38,669 bases of DNA, from NCBI GenBank assembly GCA_013152545.1, contig JAADGF010000100.1:58314-96982 (forward strand), written 5' to 3'. Under the pieces are notes generated by a model that worked only from the letters and a program-made list of their open reading frames with translations, ran no database searches and was not told the DNA's origin. Below are positions 38,233-38,669 of the stretch, piece by piece. Numbering within the stretch: the stretch's first letter is position 1; each line of letters begins with the position of its first letter. Both the position numbers and the translations under genes were made by a program. Source of the DNA: Gammaproteobacteria bacterium. Lineage in GTDB: Bacteria > Pseudomonadota > Gammaproteobacteria > SZUA-152.

Positions 38233-38483
38233 ACCTGGCAGGACAAATATGGCCTGATGCTCTGCATGCCGCCATTGCCATTCCAGACGCCAAAAAAGGT
38301 GAACAAGTGATATTACTGACAACAATTGATAGCGCTGATCGTGCAGCATTGCTGGCACAAGCAAAAAATGAAGGTTATGCAGAAATCGGCGTACCTCGAA
38401 AAGTCATGCATATTGATAAAATGCTGGTTCTAGGTACGGGTAAAATCGATTGTGTTTCGGCCAACAAACTGGCAGTCGCCTGA
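38233..38483 (+). pseudogene. aas: C-terminal remnant of acyl-ACP synthetase/2-acylglycerophosphoethanolamine acyltransferase
   Basis: The frame from 38232 to the TGA at 38481 reads HLAGQIWPDALHAAIAIPDA, then KKGEQVILLTTIDSADR, GVPRKVMHIDKMLVLGTGKI and a short end. It matches the C-terminal adenylation subdomain of Aas, including the GSGK-like GTGK lysine region. Intact Aas is about 700 residues; only some 80 remain, directly joined to an IS3 orfA fragment, with no start codon of its own that would give a useful protein. Aas re-acylates lysophosphatidylethanolamine brought in by LplT, whose gene starts two bases after this stop. Confidence 0.8.
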
Positions 38484-38485
38484 GC

Positions 38486-38669
38486 ATGAAAGACAAAATG
38501 CCCCATAAAATAAATAATAATATCTATCGTGTGTTGACCACTCAGTTTCTGACAGCCTTTGCTGATAATGCTATTTTGTTCACGGCCATTACCATCATCA
38601 TGCAACAGGTCGAACCTGGAAACTGGTATATACCGGCTTTGCAGGCTTCTTTCCTGATTGCCTTTGTCC
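38486..38669 (+). CDS. lplT: Lysophospholipid transporter LplT, N-terminal part
   Basis: The ATG at 38486 opens a frame that runs off the window after 61 codons. The residues YRVLTTQFLTAFADNAILFT and a following hydrophobic stretch match the first membrane helices of the MFS-type transporter LplT, which flips lysophospholipids into the inner leaflet. In E. coli lplT and aas form one operon. Here the upstream aas is reduced to its tail, so lplT may have lost both its promoter and its partner enzyme. Whether the rest is intact lies outside the window. Confidence 0.75.
   Translation, partial: MKDKMPHKINNNIYRVLTTQFLTAFADNAILFTAITIIMQQVEPGNWYIPALQASFLIAFV

Overview
This is chromosomal DNA from a gammaproteobacterium. 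It looks most like the Cellvibrionaceae/Teredinibacter side of the class, possibly a host-associated lineage. That placement is my inference from gene order and protein character, not from a database match. The evidence is the conserved block fMet tRNA-rimP-nusA-infB-rbfA-truB-rpsO-pnp, the block lepA-lepB-DUF4845-rnc-era-recO-acpS, a Pseudomonas-type rpoE-rseA-rseB-rseC-mucD stress operon divergent from nadB, and sdhCDAB-sdhE-ygfX divergent from ygfZ. Composition is moderately AT-rich by eye, many intergenic gaps are long, and there are insertion-sequence remnants.

Layout. Positions 1-1048 (minus strand): a cut-off gene and galU. Positions 1275-11544 (minus): the translation/transcription operon, read as tRNA-fMet, rimP, nusA, infB, rbfA, truB, rpsO, pnp. 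It has a well-formed terminator after the tRNA, a second terminator-like hairpin in the rimP leader and a terminator after pnp. Positions 11820-18442 (minus): lepA, lepB, DUF4845 gene, rnc, era, recO, acpS. The pdxJ gene usually found between recO and acpS is absent. Positions 18929-23720 (minus): the sigma-E envelope-stress operon, with a sigma-E-like promoter ahead of rpoE. Positions 24254-25876 (plus): nadB. Positions 25836-30070 (minus): succinate dehydrogenase with its FAD-assembly factor sdhE and ygfX. Positions 30220-34303 (plus): ygfZ, a possible microprotein and valS. Positions 34601-35740 (plus): an HPt plus degenerate HD-GYP regulator.

The last 3 kb is accessory and rearranged. A remnant of an IS3-family orfB lies at 35905-36195. 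A minus-strand gene pair follows, encoding a predicted secreted lipase-like hydrolase and a CREST-family ceramidase-like membrane protein. Next is the left end of an IS3-family element with a frameshifted orfA, joined directly to the last ~80 codons of aas, and then the start of lplT, cut by the window edge.

The most interesting structures outside the genes are two related elements of ~183 bp (5990-6171 and 14020-14203). They lie in opposite orientations inside two housekeeping operons (infB/rbfA and rnc/era). Each is almost entirely a long imperfect inverted repeat with ends GGAGCCTGTCC, so its transcript should fold into a long hairpin and could be cut by RNase III. One copy lies directly behind the RNase III gene. 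I did not find a clearly new defence or biosynthetic system in this window.
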